Shown piece after piece: positions 36,101 to 47,506 of a stretch of 64,000 nt of DNA. The stretch spans positions 10,188,001 through 10,252,000 of the forward strand of contig NC_083517.1 in NCBI RefSeq assembly GCF_032362555.1, written 5' to 3'. Source of the stretch: Amyelois transitella. Lineage: Eukaryota; Arthropoda; Insecta; Lepidoptera; Pyralidae. How positions within the stretch are numbered: position 1 is the stretch's first letter; each line of letters begins with the position of its first letter. The translations under genes were made by a program, and so were the position numbers. The notes beneath the pieces are model-generated. The model was not told the origin of the DNA. It was given only the letters and a program-made list of their open reading frames with translations, and did not search any database.

Positions 36101-37202
36101 ATACAATGTTAACAAAATCCAGATATCAAAATTTTTGTAAAAATGAAAATGTGTTTTGTCTAATGTGTGGAATAAAACTACGCCTTCCTCATTTTTATTT
36201 TCCTTCTGCAAGTTCCATTACATACAATAGTCACGTCTCCATCCTCCATATACTAGATGTATTTTTTATTCTATCACTCAATCAATTCATTATTTAACAA
36301 AAAATAATTGTACTATGTATGTATTTCAATTCGATCACAGGCAAAATTCATGGACTTCAAGATCCAGAACTTCATAGCGACCGCTGACCTCAGGTTCCCC
36401 ATTCGGCTGGAGGCCCTCCAGCAGGCCCACGGCCAGTTCAGCTCGTACGAGCCGGAGCTGTTCCCGGGGCTGGTGTACAGGATGGTCAGGCCGAGGGTGG
36501 TGCTTCTCATATTTGTTAACGGGAAGATTGTTTTTACAGGTGAGAAATTTTTATACATACATAGGTACATAAAATCACGCCTCTTTCCCGGTGGGGTAGG
36601 CAGAGACTACCTCGTTCCACTTGCCACGATCTCTGCATACTTCCTTCGCTTCATCCACATTCATAACCCTCTTTATGCAAGCTCGGCGGTTTCGGGTACT
36701 ATATTTTTATGGTGATAATAAGATTATTTTTTTTAGGTAAATCTTCACAAGTTATGAATGTGTTATTAAAAAAATTATAGATAAATCTTTCATTTCTTTG
36801 TTGTGGCAAACGAACAAGTCGTTGTGCGGTGTGGTTCCCGACACTAAAAGTAAAAAAAAGAATAAGTCCTCTCCATCTCCATGAAGATACATATGGTCAC
36901 GTCTATATCCCAGAGCCAACAGTCTTGAAAAGACTGATAAGCCACGCTCAGCTATTTGGCTTAATGATAGAATTGAGATTAAAATAGTGACAGTTTGCTA
37001 GCCCATCGCCTAAAAAAAGAATCCCAAGTTTGTAAGCCTATCCTTTAGTCGCCTTTAACGACATCCATGGGAAAGAGATGGAGTGGTCCATGAAGATTTA
37101 TAAATATTTTCTTTTTTTGTTTTAGGAGGGAAATCAAGGAACGATTTACACGAGGCGTTGGATATAATATACCCAATATTGAGGAGTTATCGAAAGAGTT
37201 AA
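33135..37202 (+). CDS. Trf: TBP-related factor, probably TRF1
   Basis: Exons 33135-33475, 34535-34681, 35306-35402, 36341-36539 and 37126-37202 join in frame to 286 codons. The C-terminal 175 residues are the two-lobed TBP saddle: lobe 1 with [16 protein letters not shown] and [12 protein letters not shown], lobe 2 with [27 protein letters not shown] and [13 protein letters not shown]. The four DNA-kinking phenylalanines are present (F145, F162, F236, F253), as is the TFIIB-contact loop YEPELFPGL. Many positions that are nearly fixed in insect TBP differ ([35 protein letters not shown]), so a paralogue is likelier than TBP itself. TRF1 is the insect paralogue known to serve Pol III genes in Drosophila. 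The Ser/Thr/Pro-rich N-terminus (1-113) is not recognised. Confidence 0.85.
33535..33645 (+). repeat. LINE 3' end with GAT-rich tail
   Basis: GGAGGCTTATGCCCAGTAGTG followed by GATAATGATGATGATGAAG, a 3' end common in moth genomes. In TRF1 intron 1. Confidence 0.5.
34050..34180 (+). repeat. SINE-A fragment
   Basis: TTTGGGATTCCTCTTG to ATGTGTCCATATGTATATG, head absent. Confidence 0.65.
34188..34452 (+). repeat. SINE-A copy
   Basis: TGCCGTTTGGTTCTTGG to CCATATGTATGTATGTA, complete. Confidence 0.8.
34747..35002 (+). repeat. SINE-A copy
   Basis: AGTGCCGTGTGGTTCCCGG to CCACATGTGTATGTATG. It starts 65 bases behind TRF1 exon 2. Confidence 0.8.
35080..35283 (-). repeat. SINE-A copy next to an acceptor
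   Basis: Reverse copy ending AACCACACGGCA at 35283, 22 bases before TRF1 exon 3. Confidence 0.75.
35455..36072 (-). mobile_element. Composite foldback of D1 and D2, second copy
   Basis: Mirror image of 21895-22570: D2 in reverse (35460-35570), a middle with GTGCCGTGTGGTTCCCGTC (35762), then D1 forward ending CCTTGTATCC. In TRF1 intron 3. Confidence 0.65.
36552..36701 (-). mobile_element. RTE 3' end, 5'-truncated
   Basis: Reverse RTE end with the CATA tail at 36553-36573 and the GTAGGCAGAGACTACC block. It starts 12 bases behind TRF1 exon 4 (36539). Confidence 0.8.
36822..37092. repeat. SINE-A pieces in opposite orientation
   Basis: 36822-36884 is a forward head (GTGTGGTTCCCGAC); 36885-37092 a reverse copy lacking its head, ending 33 bases before TRF1 exon 5. 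Confidence 0.65.
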
Positions 37203-37377
37203 TTTTGGAATTCTACTTTCTATGTTTAAACTATTTTGGTCTATTTAATGCGAATTTTGACTGGTCAAGATTTTAGGAATATCCAAGCTCCATTGAAATA
37301 TTTCGCTCCAAAAGGCTAAAAGTGATTTTAGGAAGGATTTAGTCAAAGGCACTAACTAGTTAGAATCTTGATTTTTG

Positions 37378-37383
37378 AATAAA
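37378..37383 (+). terminator. Candidate polyadenylation signal of TRF1
   Basis: AATAAA 176 bases behind the stop codon; the only good match close to the last exon. Confidence 0.45.
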
Positions 37384-37650
37384 TAGGTAATTTGTTTTAT
37401 CATTATCAATAGTTCGAAGAAAATATGCAGTTTAAAAATCATACTTTTTTTTTATTTGTGATTATTTTGTGAACACATAATGACACTCCATGTTTGACGT
37501 TAATTTATATAGAAAATGATGATTTCATGTTTCGCTATAGTGTAGGTATGTTAAGAAAAGGTTATGGGTATCCTAGACTGAATCTACTTGCGACATTGTT
37601 GTACAGATTATTTTGTATGTATACATAAATATCTTTTAAATATCTAAATA

Positions 37651-37883
37651 TCTACGGGACAAATTACTCAGATTGAGTTAGCCTCGAAGTAAGTTCGAGA
37701 CTTGTGTTACGAGATACTAACTCAACGATACTATATTTTATAATAAATACTTATATAGATAAACATCCGAGACCCAGGCCAATCAGAAAAAGTTCTTTTC
37801 TCATCATGTCTTGGCCGGAATTCGTATCCCGGGACCTCCGGTGTCATAGGCAAGCGTACTACCGCTGCGCCACAGAGGCCGTA
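37651..37883 (-). repeat. SINE-B, tRNA-derived
   Basis: Minus strand GCCTCTGTGGCGCAGCGG (A box), CCGGAGGTCCCGGGATACG (altered B box), then the body ending TTTGTCCCGTAG. Confidence 0.75.
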
Positions 37884-38424
37884 TTGCAGGTATATTGAAT
37901 CAATTTTATCGCCGAACACATTCTGTCGGAGTTTGACTCGACCGTATTCAATCCGGCTAATCGTTGACCCGCCGCAATACAAAACGGCCCTGTTGGGTTG
38001 AGGGCTAGTTGTTAATTACATCTTTATCATAATACCGCAATTTATAGAATCCTACTGCGACAAATACAATCGACCCTTAGCGAATCAAAATTCTCGAAAG
38101 AAAAACTGCGTAAGATAGCGTTTTTTTAAATTTTACCTTACTCTTGTAATTTTCTTTATAGTATCGAATTTATGTTTCTATAACGTAGGTACTTATCTGA
38201 AATGATCGAATTCATACAATACATATTTACATTGGGAATTTATTATTTGTGCCATAAGCACTATCCATTGACTAAGCATACATACTTGTATAATTTTATT
38301 TTGTTTCAAACTCTTATGTATATCTGTGTATTATTTTGACATACCCAATCAGGATCATAAAGGCGTACCCTATGCTCTGTACAGAGCCGGATGTAACCGG
38401 GTTTAAAGCCAGCCCTCGTTGTAT
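37884..38424. other. Spacer between TRF1 and STI1, no gene
   Basis: AT-rich; no exon or bounded element recognised. Confidence 0.45.
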
Positions 38425-38965
38425 AGCACGCGCGGCAATGTTTTTATCGCGCGAAAAACTATCGCTGTCCCGTTTTATATATACATATAATCACGTCTAT
38501 ATATTATCCCTTGCAGTGTAGAAAGAGCTTGAAAAGATTGATAGGCCACGTTCAGCTGTTTGTTTGTTTGTTTGTAATATCTTTTTTTTTTGTTTGTAAG
38601 TCTTTATTGCATAGATATTTACAGAGTAGGTAACAAGAAAATAGTAAGTACATAGGTAGTTATAAAAGAAACAAATCACTTGCAATGGCGGACTTATCCC
38701 ATGAATCATGAATCCCATCTGTTAATGTTGATCTCTTAATCTTCTTGTTGCTGTTTGGCTTAATGACAGAATTGAGATTCAAATAGTGTTAGGTTGTCAG
38801 CCCATCGCCTAAAAGAATCCCAAGTCGCCTTTAACGACATCCATGGGAAAGAAATGGAGTAGTTCTATTCTTTTTTTATTAGTGCCGTCGCGTTTCACAT
38901 CATAATAAAAAGCGAAACAGTGATAGTTTTTCGAGCGTTAAAAACATAGCGTGTACCACGCTACG
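38425..38965. mobile_element. MITE-G interrupted by SINE-A and a LINE end
   Basis: MITE-G arms (CGCGCGAAAAACTATCG, 38448-38464; AAAAAGCGAAACAGTGATAG, 38907-38926) are separated by a reverse SINE-A (38478-38885). That SINE-A is itself split near 38560-38750 by a reversed LINE 3' end. This gives three layers of nesting. Confidence 0.65.
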
Positions 38966-39600
38966 GGTAATGGCTGTATGTGGTTATAATTAGGTACTTT
39001 GCGCCATTGTCCTAGAAATATAGTAGTTAGACTGATGTTATTTTTTTTTATTCTATGTGTGAGTGAAAGAAAACCAATTTTTTTTTTTGTACAGTATATT
39101 TTTTTTATTGAACTTATAAAATGACGTGTTAAAACCTAGTGTAATACCCAAGTGGAATAATTCTAAAATTTTATATGTATGCAATGATACTTAATTTCAT
39201 TTGTTAAATTAATAAATATACAAGTTGAAACGTGTTTAATTATTTCTTTATAATTTTCGCCCACGTGATATTAACCCTATTTCCTTGTCTAAATGTTACG
39301 ATTATTACTTAATATTTATAATCTTTCGGTTTTACTTTGTTGACTTCAAATAAATTTATTAATATAAATTTTACTGCTGCTGCTGCTAAGTAACGCCCCT
39401 CTCTTTATATCCTTCACATTATTGTGGTGTTAAGGAAAAACATCGCAGATAAGAGATATGAGAGATAATTTAAAGATCAATAGAATAACTACAACCTTTA
39501 TTAGCGGACTAGTTTCACTATATTATATCTTATGGGTTTATCTTCAGACACGAGATCCAGGAAGTAGCCGCCAGAGGACAGCGACCTAGTAAACTTGGTG
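38966..39600. other. Spacer, nothing recognised
   Basis: AT-rich with a short CTG run (39372-39386). No exon. Confidence 0.45.
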
Positions 39601-39862
39601 AGTGCCGTGTGGTCGGGAACCACTAATAGAAAAAAGAATAGGGCCACTCCATCTCCTTCTCATGGATGTCGTAAAAGGCGACTAAGGGATAGGCTTAAAA
39701 ACTTGGGATTCTTTTTTAGGCGTTGGCTTAGCAACCTGTCACATTTGAATCTCAATTCTATAATTAAGCCAAATAGCTGAACGTGGCCTTTCAGTCTTTT
39801 CAAGACTGTTGGCTCTGTCTAACCCGCAAGGGATATAGACGTGACCATATGTATGTATGTAA
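39601..39862 (+). repeat. SINE-A copy
   Basis: GTGCCGTGTGGTCGGG to CCATATGTATGTATGTA. Confidence 0.8.
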
Positions 39863-39994
39863 ACTTGTTGAGCGCTGCAGTAGTCCAAAGCGGAAGGCCC
39901 GGGGCTTTATAGGGCTCCTGGACTGTGAAGAGGGGAGCAGGTAAGACCGCAGCGGCACGTCACACTAACAATAAAACAACGTTATCTGCCTACA

Positions 39995-41261
39995 ATATTT
40001 CTTTATTGAATAAATTACAAAAAAATGTAAAATTCCATGGCAGTTATACATCATTAAGTTATGCTAAAATAAACCTTATTTTTATCCAATTAGGAAGTGC
40101 TAAGCTATGTTGGTGTGATCGCAATAAAATAGACAATACACAACGGCCCACGTTAACCCCTTAAGCTTGTGGTTCTGGACACTTATAATCAGAGATCGGA
40201 ATAGGTAGATTGATTTTATGTACTTGCATCATGAAATACCATAGAAAGCATAACATGGATAAGCCTCTTTTCCGGGATTCCATTTCAGTACTTGCACTTA
40301 CAGTAAACTACATTGTCCGCGGGTAACATAGGACTACAATTTACGTGAACGAAGTCGGGCGAAAACAGCTACCACTAATATATTCTTCATCCCAATTGTA
40401 AAAATTCCGGAAAAAATCTTAATAATTTACAAATCCCGGAGGCATGTCCATATTAATATATACGTTTCAGTTCATTGACCCCAATTCAATTTACCTATTC
40501 CGATCTCTGCTTATAAATTAACGAGTACAACAGATACAAACGCGCATACAAATATCTGCTAAAGTAAGTACAAATATTTGCCTACACTGAGATTAGAAGC
40601 CGAGACTTCCGGAATCTGTACAGAATGCCTTTTCAAAACTTCAATAAGCTCAGTTTATGCTTTTGAATGTTTGAAATAAAACTGTGCAAGTGATCCAGTG
40701 TATCATTTTTGTAGTACTATTACGGAACCTTAAATTACTCCTTGGTTTAAACCTCAATATTTGAAGCCAGATCGGAGTTAAGGATACGCATATTGACAAA
40801 TTCTTAATGCTAAATCAGAAACTGTGTTGTCATACGCCTATTTATCAGAAAATTACTGACATTATTCTCTGCTTTCAAAAAATGGCCGTATAACCTAAAA
40901 ATGCAGTGTCAATTTCTTCTTCGCGTGTTCGAATGCCAATTATCTAACTCAAAGATGTTACATTCTTTAGATTTCACTCCTATGCAAAAAGCGGACATTT
41001 TTAATTAAGAAAATTAATCTGTTTGTTTATATATATATATCCGGACGTCGAATTACAAAAACCAATATGCAGCGCAAACTAAAAATGAGGGTAGTTACAC
41101 CAAGCTTAACATTATCCTGAAAAATTACAAGCTATTAATTTTATGTATTTATGTATCTGTCCATATTTTCGCGCACTTTTCACTATTCACGCACAATAAC
41201 GACTCCGAGAGGCCAAACATCCAGTACGAATGCGTTCCATAGACTATACATATACATATTT
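39995..41261 (-). other. Probable 3' UTR of STI1
   Basis: From the STI1 stop to a minus-strand AATAAAG at 40002-40007 there are about 1260 bases without any recognised transposon, unlike the flanks. A short TA repeat lies at 41029-41040. Assignment as UTR is inference from the signal and the absence of repeats. Confidence 0.4.
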
Positions 41262-44200
41262 CTAATGTATAGCAATGAGACCGGACTCCAGAAGCTTCTG
41301 GATCTTGGCGGCGATGTCGGGGTTCTTAAGGTGGTCCTGCAGCGCGTGCGGGTCCTGCTGCATCTGCTCCAGGATGCAGCGCATGGCGGGGTCGCGCAGG
41401 ATCTGCTGCACCTCGGGGTCCGCCATGGCGCGCTTGCGGACCTGCGCGTGCGCAACATTATATGTAAGGTAAAGAGGTAAAGAGTCAGTATGGTTAGAAT
41501 GTCAAACAAGATATACACACACAGTTAACCGTCTGGGTAAAAATACAAACAAACAGTCACGCCTATATCCCTCGCGGGGTAGACAAAGTCGATAGTCTTA
41601 AAAAGATTGAAAGCCCACATTCAGCTGTATGGTTTTATGATGGAGATGGATGAGATTCCTTCTGAGCCCTGCAACCTTTGTAGGAGAATCTTACCCAAAT
41701 TGGATTATAGTTTGAGTGTGCAGGTTTCTTCAAAATGTTGTAACCCAGCTTGCAAAAAACCACTCCATCTTTCCAATGGATGTCGTAAAAGGCTAATGAA
41801 GTTGAAATTCCTAACGTACACGTGGGCTAGTAACCTGTCACTATATGAACCTCAATTCTATCTTAAAGCCAAACAGCTGAACGTGGCCTATCAGCCTTCA
41901 AGACTGTTGGCTCTGTCTACACCGCACGGGATATAGACGTGATTATATGTACGCATGTATGTGACTTGTGGCGTATAGATGTCGCCACATATGCAATTAG
42001 TAATCTTATATATTTAAACGAGCAATTCTTGTATATATATAATCAGGACCTCGGAAACGGCTCCAACGATTTTCATGAAATATACAGCTTAGGGGCTTTT
42101 CGGCTCAAGGAATCGATTTATCAAGTTCCTAGGTTCGAGAAAAGCTCGGTTCCCAAGTTATTTAACAACATTTTAAAAACCGCGTTTTAAGAAACTTTAT
42201 CAGCGCCATCTCTGGTAGACCGTGCAAAGCTCGGTCAACCAGGTACTAGGTTATTATAAGCCCACCTCCTCGGGGTTGGAGTTGAGCTGCGTGGAGCAGG
42301 CGCGGTAGCCGTCCAGCGCCTCCGCGTTGGTGGGGTCCAGCTCCAGCGCCTTCTGGTACGCCGTCAGCGCCTTGGACTGCTGCTGCATGCCCTGAAACGG
42401 ATACATTTCCAATTTATTATAAATGGATGAAGGATGCAACCGGGACTAAAACCAGAAGGAAGAAGACTAAGTAGCACACGGATTTAAACATATACAGGGT
42501 GACTTTTGACGTCATATCACCCCGGCCGGCGGAAAAGCGACGCGTAAGATTCAGAGGTCAACGACCAAATTCGTTCAGCTGAGCGATCTCGACAACTCTG
42601 TACTTTACTTGATCTTGATACTAGAAAAATAATTTATTTTTCAGACATTTATTTACATGTTTAGTTTTAATTTCTTTTTGTAGTATTGGTCTTTAACAAA
42701 GCGTGTGGAGTAGTTTTTGAGGGTTTTTTAAATGTGAAAATGATGACGTTTAATTTAAATAAAAATAGGCTCAAACGGCTCAGAAGCATGGGTATAGTCT
42801 ATGTTTAAAAGGATGCAGTTGTTTTAAATGTCACCCTGTATACATACATATGGTCACGTCTATATCCCTTGTGGGGTAGACAGAGCCAACAATCTTGAAA
42901 AGGCTGATAGGCCACGTTCAGCTATTTGGCTTAATGATAATTGAGATTTGACAGTTTGCCAGCCCATCGCCTAAAAAGAGAATCCCAAGTTTGTAAGCCC
43001 ATCCCTTAGTCGCCTTTTACGACATCCATGGGAAAAAGATGGAGTAGTCTTATTCCCTTTTGTGTTGGTGCCGGGAACCACACGGCACACTGAGAATAGG
43101 CATTATAAATGCTTTCGTACTAAAAGATCAACCAACCAAAACAGTATCTGAATTTCACCTCAAGCATTTTCCACCATTGGCTCCAGCTTTTGACGAGTTA
43201 AGCGTCTAACTTTCTTCCAGGTTCTCTCTTTAGTCCAGGTCCCAAAGACCTGGACGAACTAGTACTACATTCATTAATGTTTTTTAATTTAGACAATGTG
43301 CATTCGTCCATGACTTAGATTTAAGAGATCTATATTACTACATTGACATCCAATGAAAATGCTGCAGTGTAGTTTGTTCCGTCGCTTCTTCTACAACGCC
43401 GTTCGCTTTGGAAGCGGTAGTACTTATAATTACATCGTCAACAAGTGCTACCTTGTATCCAATTTCGAATAATAAATCTATTCTATTCTAAGCACAAATT
43501 GATAAAGAAAATTAAATCAAATCAAACATGAACCTACCTGAAGGATTTTCCCCTTCCGAATCCAGCCCTTGATGAACTTCGGGTCCAGCTTGCAGCACTG
43601 GTCGCAGTCCTTCAGGCCGAGGTCAAAAGCGGCCAGCTTGGTGTAGCAGGCCGCTCGGTTGGAATACAGTTTTGGATCATCGGGGTTGCGTTTAATCGCT
43701 TCCGTGTAGTGTTTTACGGCTGCGCTGTAGTCACCTGCAAGTGTAATTAGTCCATTAATTAGTTAAATTCATTTTACATACATATATACATATAATCAAG
43801 TCCATCTCCCTTGCGGGGTAGACAGAGCCAACAGTCTTGAAAAGACTGATAGGCCATGCTCAGCTGTTTGGCTTTAAGATAGAAATGTGATTCAAATAGG
43901 TTGCTAGCTTATCGCCTAAAAGAAGAATCCCAAGTTTATAAGCCTAGTCCCTTAGTCGCCTTTTACCACATCCACGCTTTTTTTTTACCATGATCCAGGA
44001 TTGGGTGAGTCAGGTTTTTACACAAAGCGACTCCCTTCTGACCTCTACAAACTTTGCAAAGCAACAAAACCCGTATTGATGGTTACACATTCAGTTGCTT
44101 GAATGTGCAGGTTTCTTCCATTCATCCATCCATCCATTATCAGCCAGCATTGACCACGGTAAATCACGTATCTTGATCAAATTAAGGACGTCCACATCCA

Positions 44201-47200
44201 TCCACATTCATAACTCTCTTCATGCAAGCTCGGCGGTTTCGGGTACTTTTGACCTGACCCTTTACCAGGACATCCTTAATATTTACCTTTCTTAAAGTAT
44301 TCATTGCCCATCTCCTTCTCTTGCTCCGCCTTCACCGGATCTATGTAAGCTTTCCTCTCCTCTTCAACAATCCTCCTCTCCACCTCGCTGAGGAGCGTCT
44401 TGATCTCCGGAGTGCGGTGCTCTGACATAGACTTCTCGTAGTACGTCTTGGCCAACTTCCACTGCTCCATTTTTTTGTATGCATTGCCTGTAAAGAAAAA
44501 TTGATAAATCAACATCAAAAATGCCATGCAGTTGAACATGGGTTCTGAGAATATTGGCGCTGTCGACCCCGTAAAGGATATTAACCCGATATACATCATC
44601 ATTAAGCCAAACTCTGTATGTCTGCCAGAGAGTCTTGTCTTCACGCATACCCCGGACTCCTCTCCAGAGGGTTGAGGATGCAACCGGGACTAAAGCCAGG
44701 AGGAAGAAGATATATCTATATATATCTATATGTATAAAAATCTCCCATTGCCAAGTGACTGAATAACAGACAACATACAGTCGCAACAACTGGTCGAAGG
44801 GAGCTGAAATATTGATTGCCTGTTGAGTATAGGTAGGTATCATTGACGGCCTCTGTGGCGCAGCGGTAATACGCTTCTCTGTGGCTCAGGTCATGATGAG
44901 AAACGTACTTATTTTGATTGCCATAGATTTTGGATGTTCTTGTAAAACAAGTTTCGAACTTACTTCAAGGCTAAATTCAATATGTGTAATTTGTCCCGTA
45001 TATACACATTTATTTATTTATTAACATTATAGTTTAATGTTTATTAATTTTTTAAACATAGATAGACCAATGTCATTTTTTTTTAAATTGGGTTGTACTG
45101 GCAAAAAAAAAAAACAAAAACTCACCAATCCTAGTGAAAGCCTTGGCTATTAATTTGAAATCGGCTCTATTCTCTCTGCCTATCTCTATCGCCTTCTCGC
45201 ATTCCTTGATACACTTCTCGTATTCTTTCTGCTCGAAATAAACAGCTGCTATGTTTGTGTAGAACGTTATATCCGTGGAGTCGTGTTCGATCGCCTTGCG
45301 GTAATGTAACAGAGCGTTATCAAAGTCCTTCTTCTTGTAAAATTCATTGCCGTGGTCTTTCTCTTGCAATGCTAACCGCCTGTTTTCCGGTAGATCTTCG
45401 TATGTTGGTTTCTGTGGCTCTTCCTTCTTTGGTGGTGGTGTCGGCTTGGTCTCCGACGCTGGTGGGTCCACGTCCATAGCTGATGCAATGTCAATGCCGA
45501 GAATAACTTTAAGTGTGGTCCTATAACGATTATCAGTGGTTCTTGATTCAAACATCAGCGAGTCTAGGGGATTTCTGGCAAGTTGCTGTAACAATGCGAT
45601 ATTTAAATTAATATTATGATGATTGATGATTTTCCTATTGGTGCCGTAATAATCTTCAAAAGATCAATTGGCCTTGTTTAGCTGTTTGACTTAATAATAG
45701 AACTGAGATAGGTTGCTAGCCTATTGCCTACAACAGGAATCCCAAGGTAATAAGCCTATCCCTTAGTCACCTTTAACGACATCCATGGGAAAGAGATGGA
45801 GTGGTCCTATTCTTTATTTCGTATTATTCTTTATTGGTGCCGAAAACCACAGATGAATCGAAAAAGGTATACAGCAATTATGGCAAGTGGAATTATGTAG
45901 TCTCTGTATACCCCTTACGGAAAAGGATGTGATTTATCTATGTATGGCTTTCATTTCTATATATCTTCCTTTAGATAGTAACTGTGCTACCTACAAACAA
46001 ACCATGATTGCTATGATAATAATTTCAGTGAATTCTTAACCATTTAATTTAAATGTTAATGAATCACCTTTGACATTTACACAAAAGACAGTTTAAATTT
46101 TATACATAAGAAATTGTAAATACTACCAATACTTCTCATGTCAAATTATAAAAAGAAAAAAAAATTGGATTTGTGTTTGACACAAATTAATTTATGAATT
46201 TGAACTTTTAACCTATATCCTGTGTTCCATAACTATGTGTATGAAAATTTTCATGCAGAAGAGTTCAGCGGTTTGACATAAAATGATGGATTTCGTTTAA
46301 ATTGAGGTTATTTTATACCTATGTAATTCTCATCCACAAACATACATACAAATCACCACATCTATATCCCTTGCGGGGTAGACAGAGCCAACAGTCTTAC
46401 ATTCAGCTGTTTGGTTTTATGATAGCATTGGGTTGAAGTATTGACAAGTTTCTGGCCCATCGCCTAAAAGAAGAACCCAAAGTTTAGGTGTAAGCCTTTC
46501 CCTTGGTCACCTTTTATGACATCCATGGGAAAGAGATGGAGTGGTCTATTCTTTTTCTTTTGGTGACAGGAACCACATGGCACTACAAAGACGCTATAGG
46601 AAGTAGGTATGAAATCAGACTAGTTTTCATAACACTTTATGTCAATACCATCACTATGGCATCCAACTGAAAGTGGTATTAGTCATTTTAAGACTATTGG
46701 CTCTGTCTACTGTGTAAAGAATACAGATATGATAAATATTTTAAATCTTACCTTAACCATTTTGAGATATTCCGGATCATCTAACCATTCTCGTGTCTGT
46801 GGATTTTCCTTCAATTTCTCAATCATTTCCTGATAGTACACCCCGTCTGTTTGGGCTTGTTTCCTAACTTCAGCCAGTCCTGCTGCCAATTGCTGATTCC
46901 CTGGTTCCAACTCCAAGCCTTTCTCGTAAGCTGCGATAGCCTCTTCGTAATTTCCTAAGTAAGCCAAGGCACTGCCTTTTCTAGAATAACCTTTGCTCCA
47001 AGTAGGATTTAATGAAACGGTTTTATTCGCGTCTTCTAATGCCGCAGCATAGTTTCCAGATTTAGCATGGGCTGCCGAACGGTTGCTGAATAAAACGTGG
47101 TTAGAAGGATCTAAAGCGATTGCTTCGGTGTAATGTTTGATCGCCTCATAGTAGTTGCCAGAAGACAACGCAGCATTACCTTTTTCCTTTAATTGGTTTA

Positions 47201-47290
47201 CCTACAATAATAGACGTAATTAGGCTAGATTTTTGCTTGAAAATAAATAAATAGGAAAGTTAAACAAGCATAACCTCTTACCTGATCCAT
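41262..47290 (-). CDS. Stip1: Stress-induced phosphoprotein 1 (STI1/HOP)
   Basis: A cytosolic co-chaperone that links Hsp70 and Hsp90 and passes clients between them. Exons on the minus strand: 47290-47282 (codes only MDQ), 47201-46752, 45585-45126, 44487-44287, 43734-43538, 42391-42266 and 41441-41262, all GT-AG, joining to 540 codons. TPR1 spans about residues 4-115 ([17 protein letters not shown]), the DP1/STI1 domain 130-186 ([17 protein letters not shown]), an acidic/Pro linker follows ([16 protein letters not shown]), TPR2A is near 220-345 ([17 protein letters not shown]), TPR2B 358-475 ([15 protein letters not shown]) and DP2 480-540 ([17 protein letters not shown]). The order and length match animal HOP. 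Residues around 163-180 ([15 protein letters not shown]) depart from the usual LQDPR pattern. A heat-shock element lies upstream. Confidence 0.95.
41543..41967. repeat. SINE-A pieces, reverse then forward
   Basis: 41543-41645 reverse 3' half; 41755-41967 forward, from ACCACTCCATC to ATTATATGTACGCATG. Between them lies unassigned sequence with a SINE-H-like scrap near 41660-41740. Confidence 0.6.
42004..42249 (+). mobile_element. Helitron III, complete
   Basis: Starts TCTTATATATTTAAACGAGC and has the block GGAAACGGCTCCAACG. It ends with hairpin ACCGTGCAAAGCTCGGT and AACCAGGTACTAG. It ends 16 bases from the donor of STI1 exon 6 (42266). Confidence 0.75.
42430..42839. other. STI1 intron, nothing recognised
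   Basis: Unique-looking intron sequence, with a CCCCGGCCGGCGG island at 42521-42533. Confidence 0.4.
42840..43089 (-). repeat. SINE-A copy
   Basis: CATACATATGGTCACGTC to CCGGGAACCACACGGCAC. Confidence 0.85.
43317..43492 (+). repeat. Element D1
   Basis: AATGCTGCAGTGTAGTTTG core, CCTTGTATCC and a TCTAT tail. Confidence 0.6.
43780..43976 (-). repeat. SINE-A copy, head lost
   Basis: CATATATACATATAATCAAG to CTTAGTCGCCTTTTACC. Confidence 0.75.
43985..44130 (-). repeat. SINE-H fragment
   Basis: GGGTGAGTCAGGTTTTTAC, AAGCGACTCCCTTCTGACC and GAATGTGCAGGTTTC. Confidence 0.6.
44172..44280. mobile_element. RTE fragment with inversion, touching a donor
   Basis: 44172-44193 is RTE sequence in sense (GATCAAATTAAGGACGTCC); 44194-44280 the same region and the following codons in reverse, ending CCAGGACATCCTTAAT. 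STI1 exon 4 ends at 44287, so only the six donor bases 44281-44286 separate them. Confidence 0.8.
44640..44705 (-). repeat. SINE-H fragment
   Basis: CCCCGGACTCCTCTCC and GATGCAACCGGGACTAAAG. Confidence 0.5.
44845..45001 (+). repeat. SINE-B with internal deletion
   Basis: GACGGCCTCTGTGGCGCAGC head, a gap where the B box should be, then AGGTCATGATGAG and the body to TTGTCCCGTA. Confidence 0.65.
45640..45852 (-). repeat. SINE-A copy, tail lost
   Basis: Reverse copy with TTGGTGCCGAAAACCAC as head end; the 3' end is cut near 45650. Confidence 0.7.
45872..45946 (+). mobile_element. Old RTE 3' end
   Basis: GGCAAGTGGAATTATGTAG and GGATGTGATTTATC are a mutated RTE terminus. Confidence 0.55.
46339..46587 (-). 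repeat. SINE-A copy
   Basis: CATACATACAAATCACCAC to GGAACCACATGGCAC. Confidence 0.8.
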
Positions 47291-47370
47291 GATTTGATTT
47301 AATTGATAATATCAGGCACTTATTAACCAGGTATACTTAAAACAGGATGAAATTTGTAAGCTTTACTCCG

Positions 47371-47378
47371 ATATATAT
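47371..47378 (-). promoter_or_regulatory. Candidate TATA box of STI1
   Basis: ATATATAT on the transcribed side, about 80 bases before the ATG. Spacing fits a 5' UTR of about 50 bases. Confidence 0.4.
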
Positions 47379-47506
47379 GGTTTTTCACTTCTAAAGTCAC
47401 TGCTTTTACGATTAAATTATTTTACACAATATAAAGCCGATAACGTTCACTCACAGAATCTTTCTGAATGACAATGAAATAAAAATGAATGAGAATGACA
47501 CTTCAA

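Noticed and set aside
41151..41518. Frames of about 110 codons on both strands at the STI1 last exon
   Set aside because: One runs antisense, the other reads the exon out of frame with Arg/Thr-rich nonsense; the real frame here is the STI1 DP2 domain.
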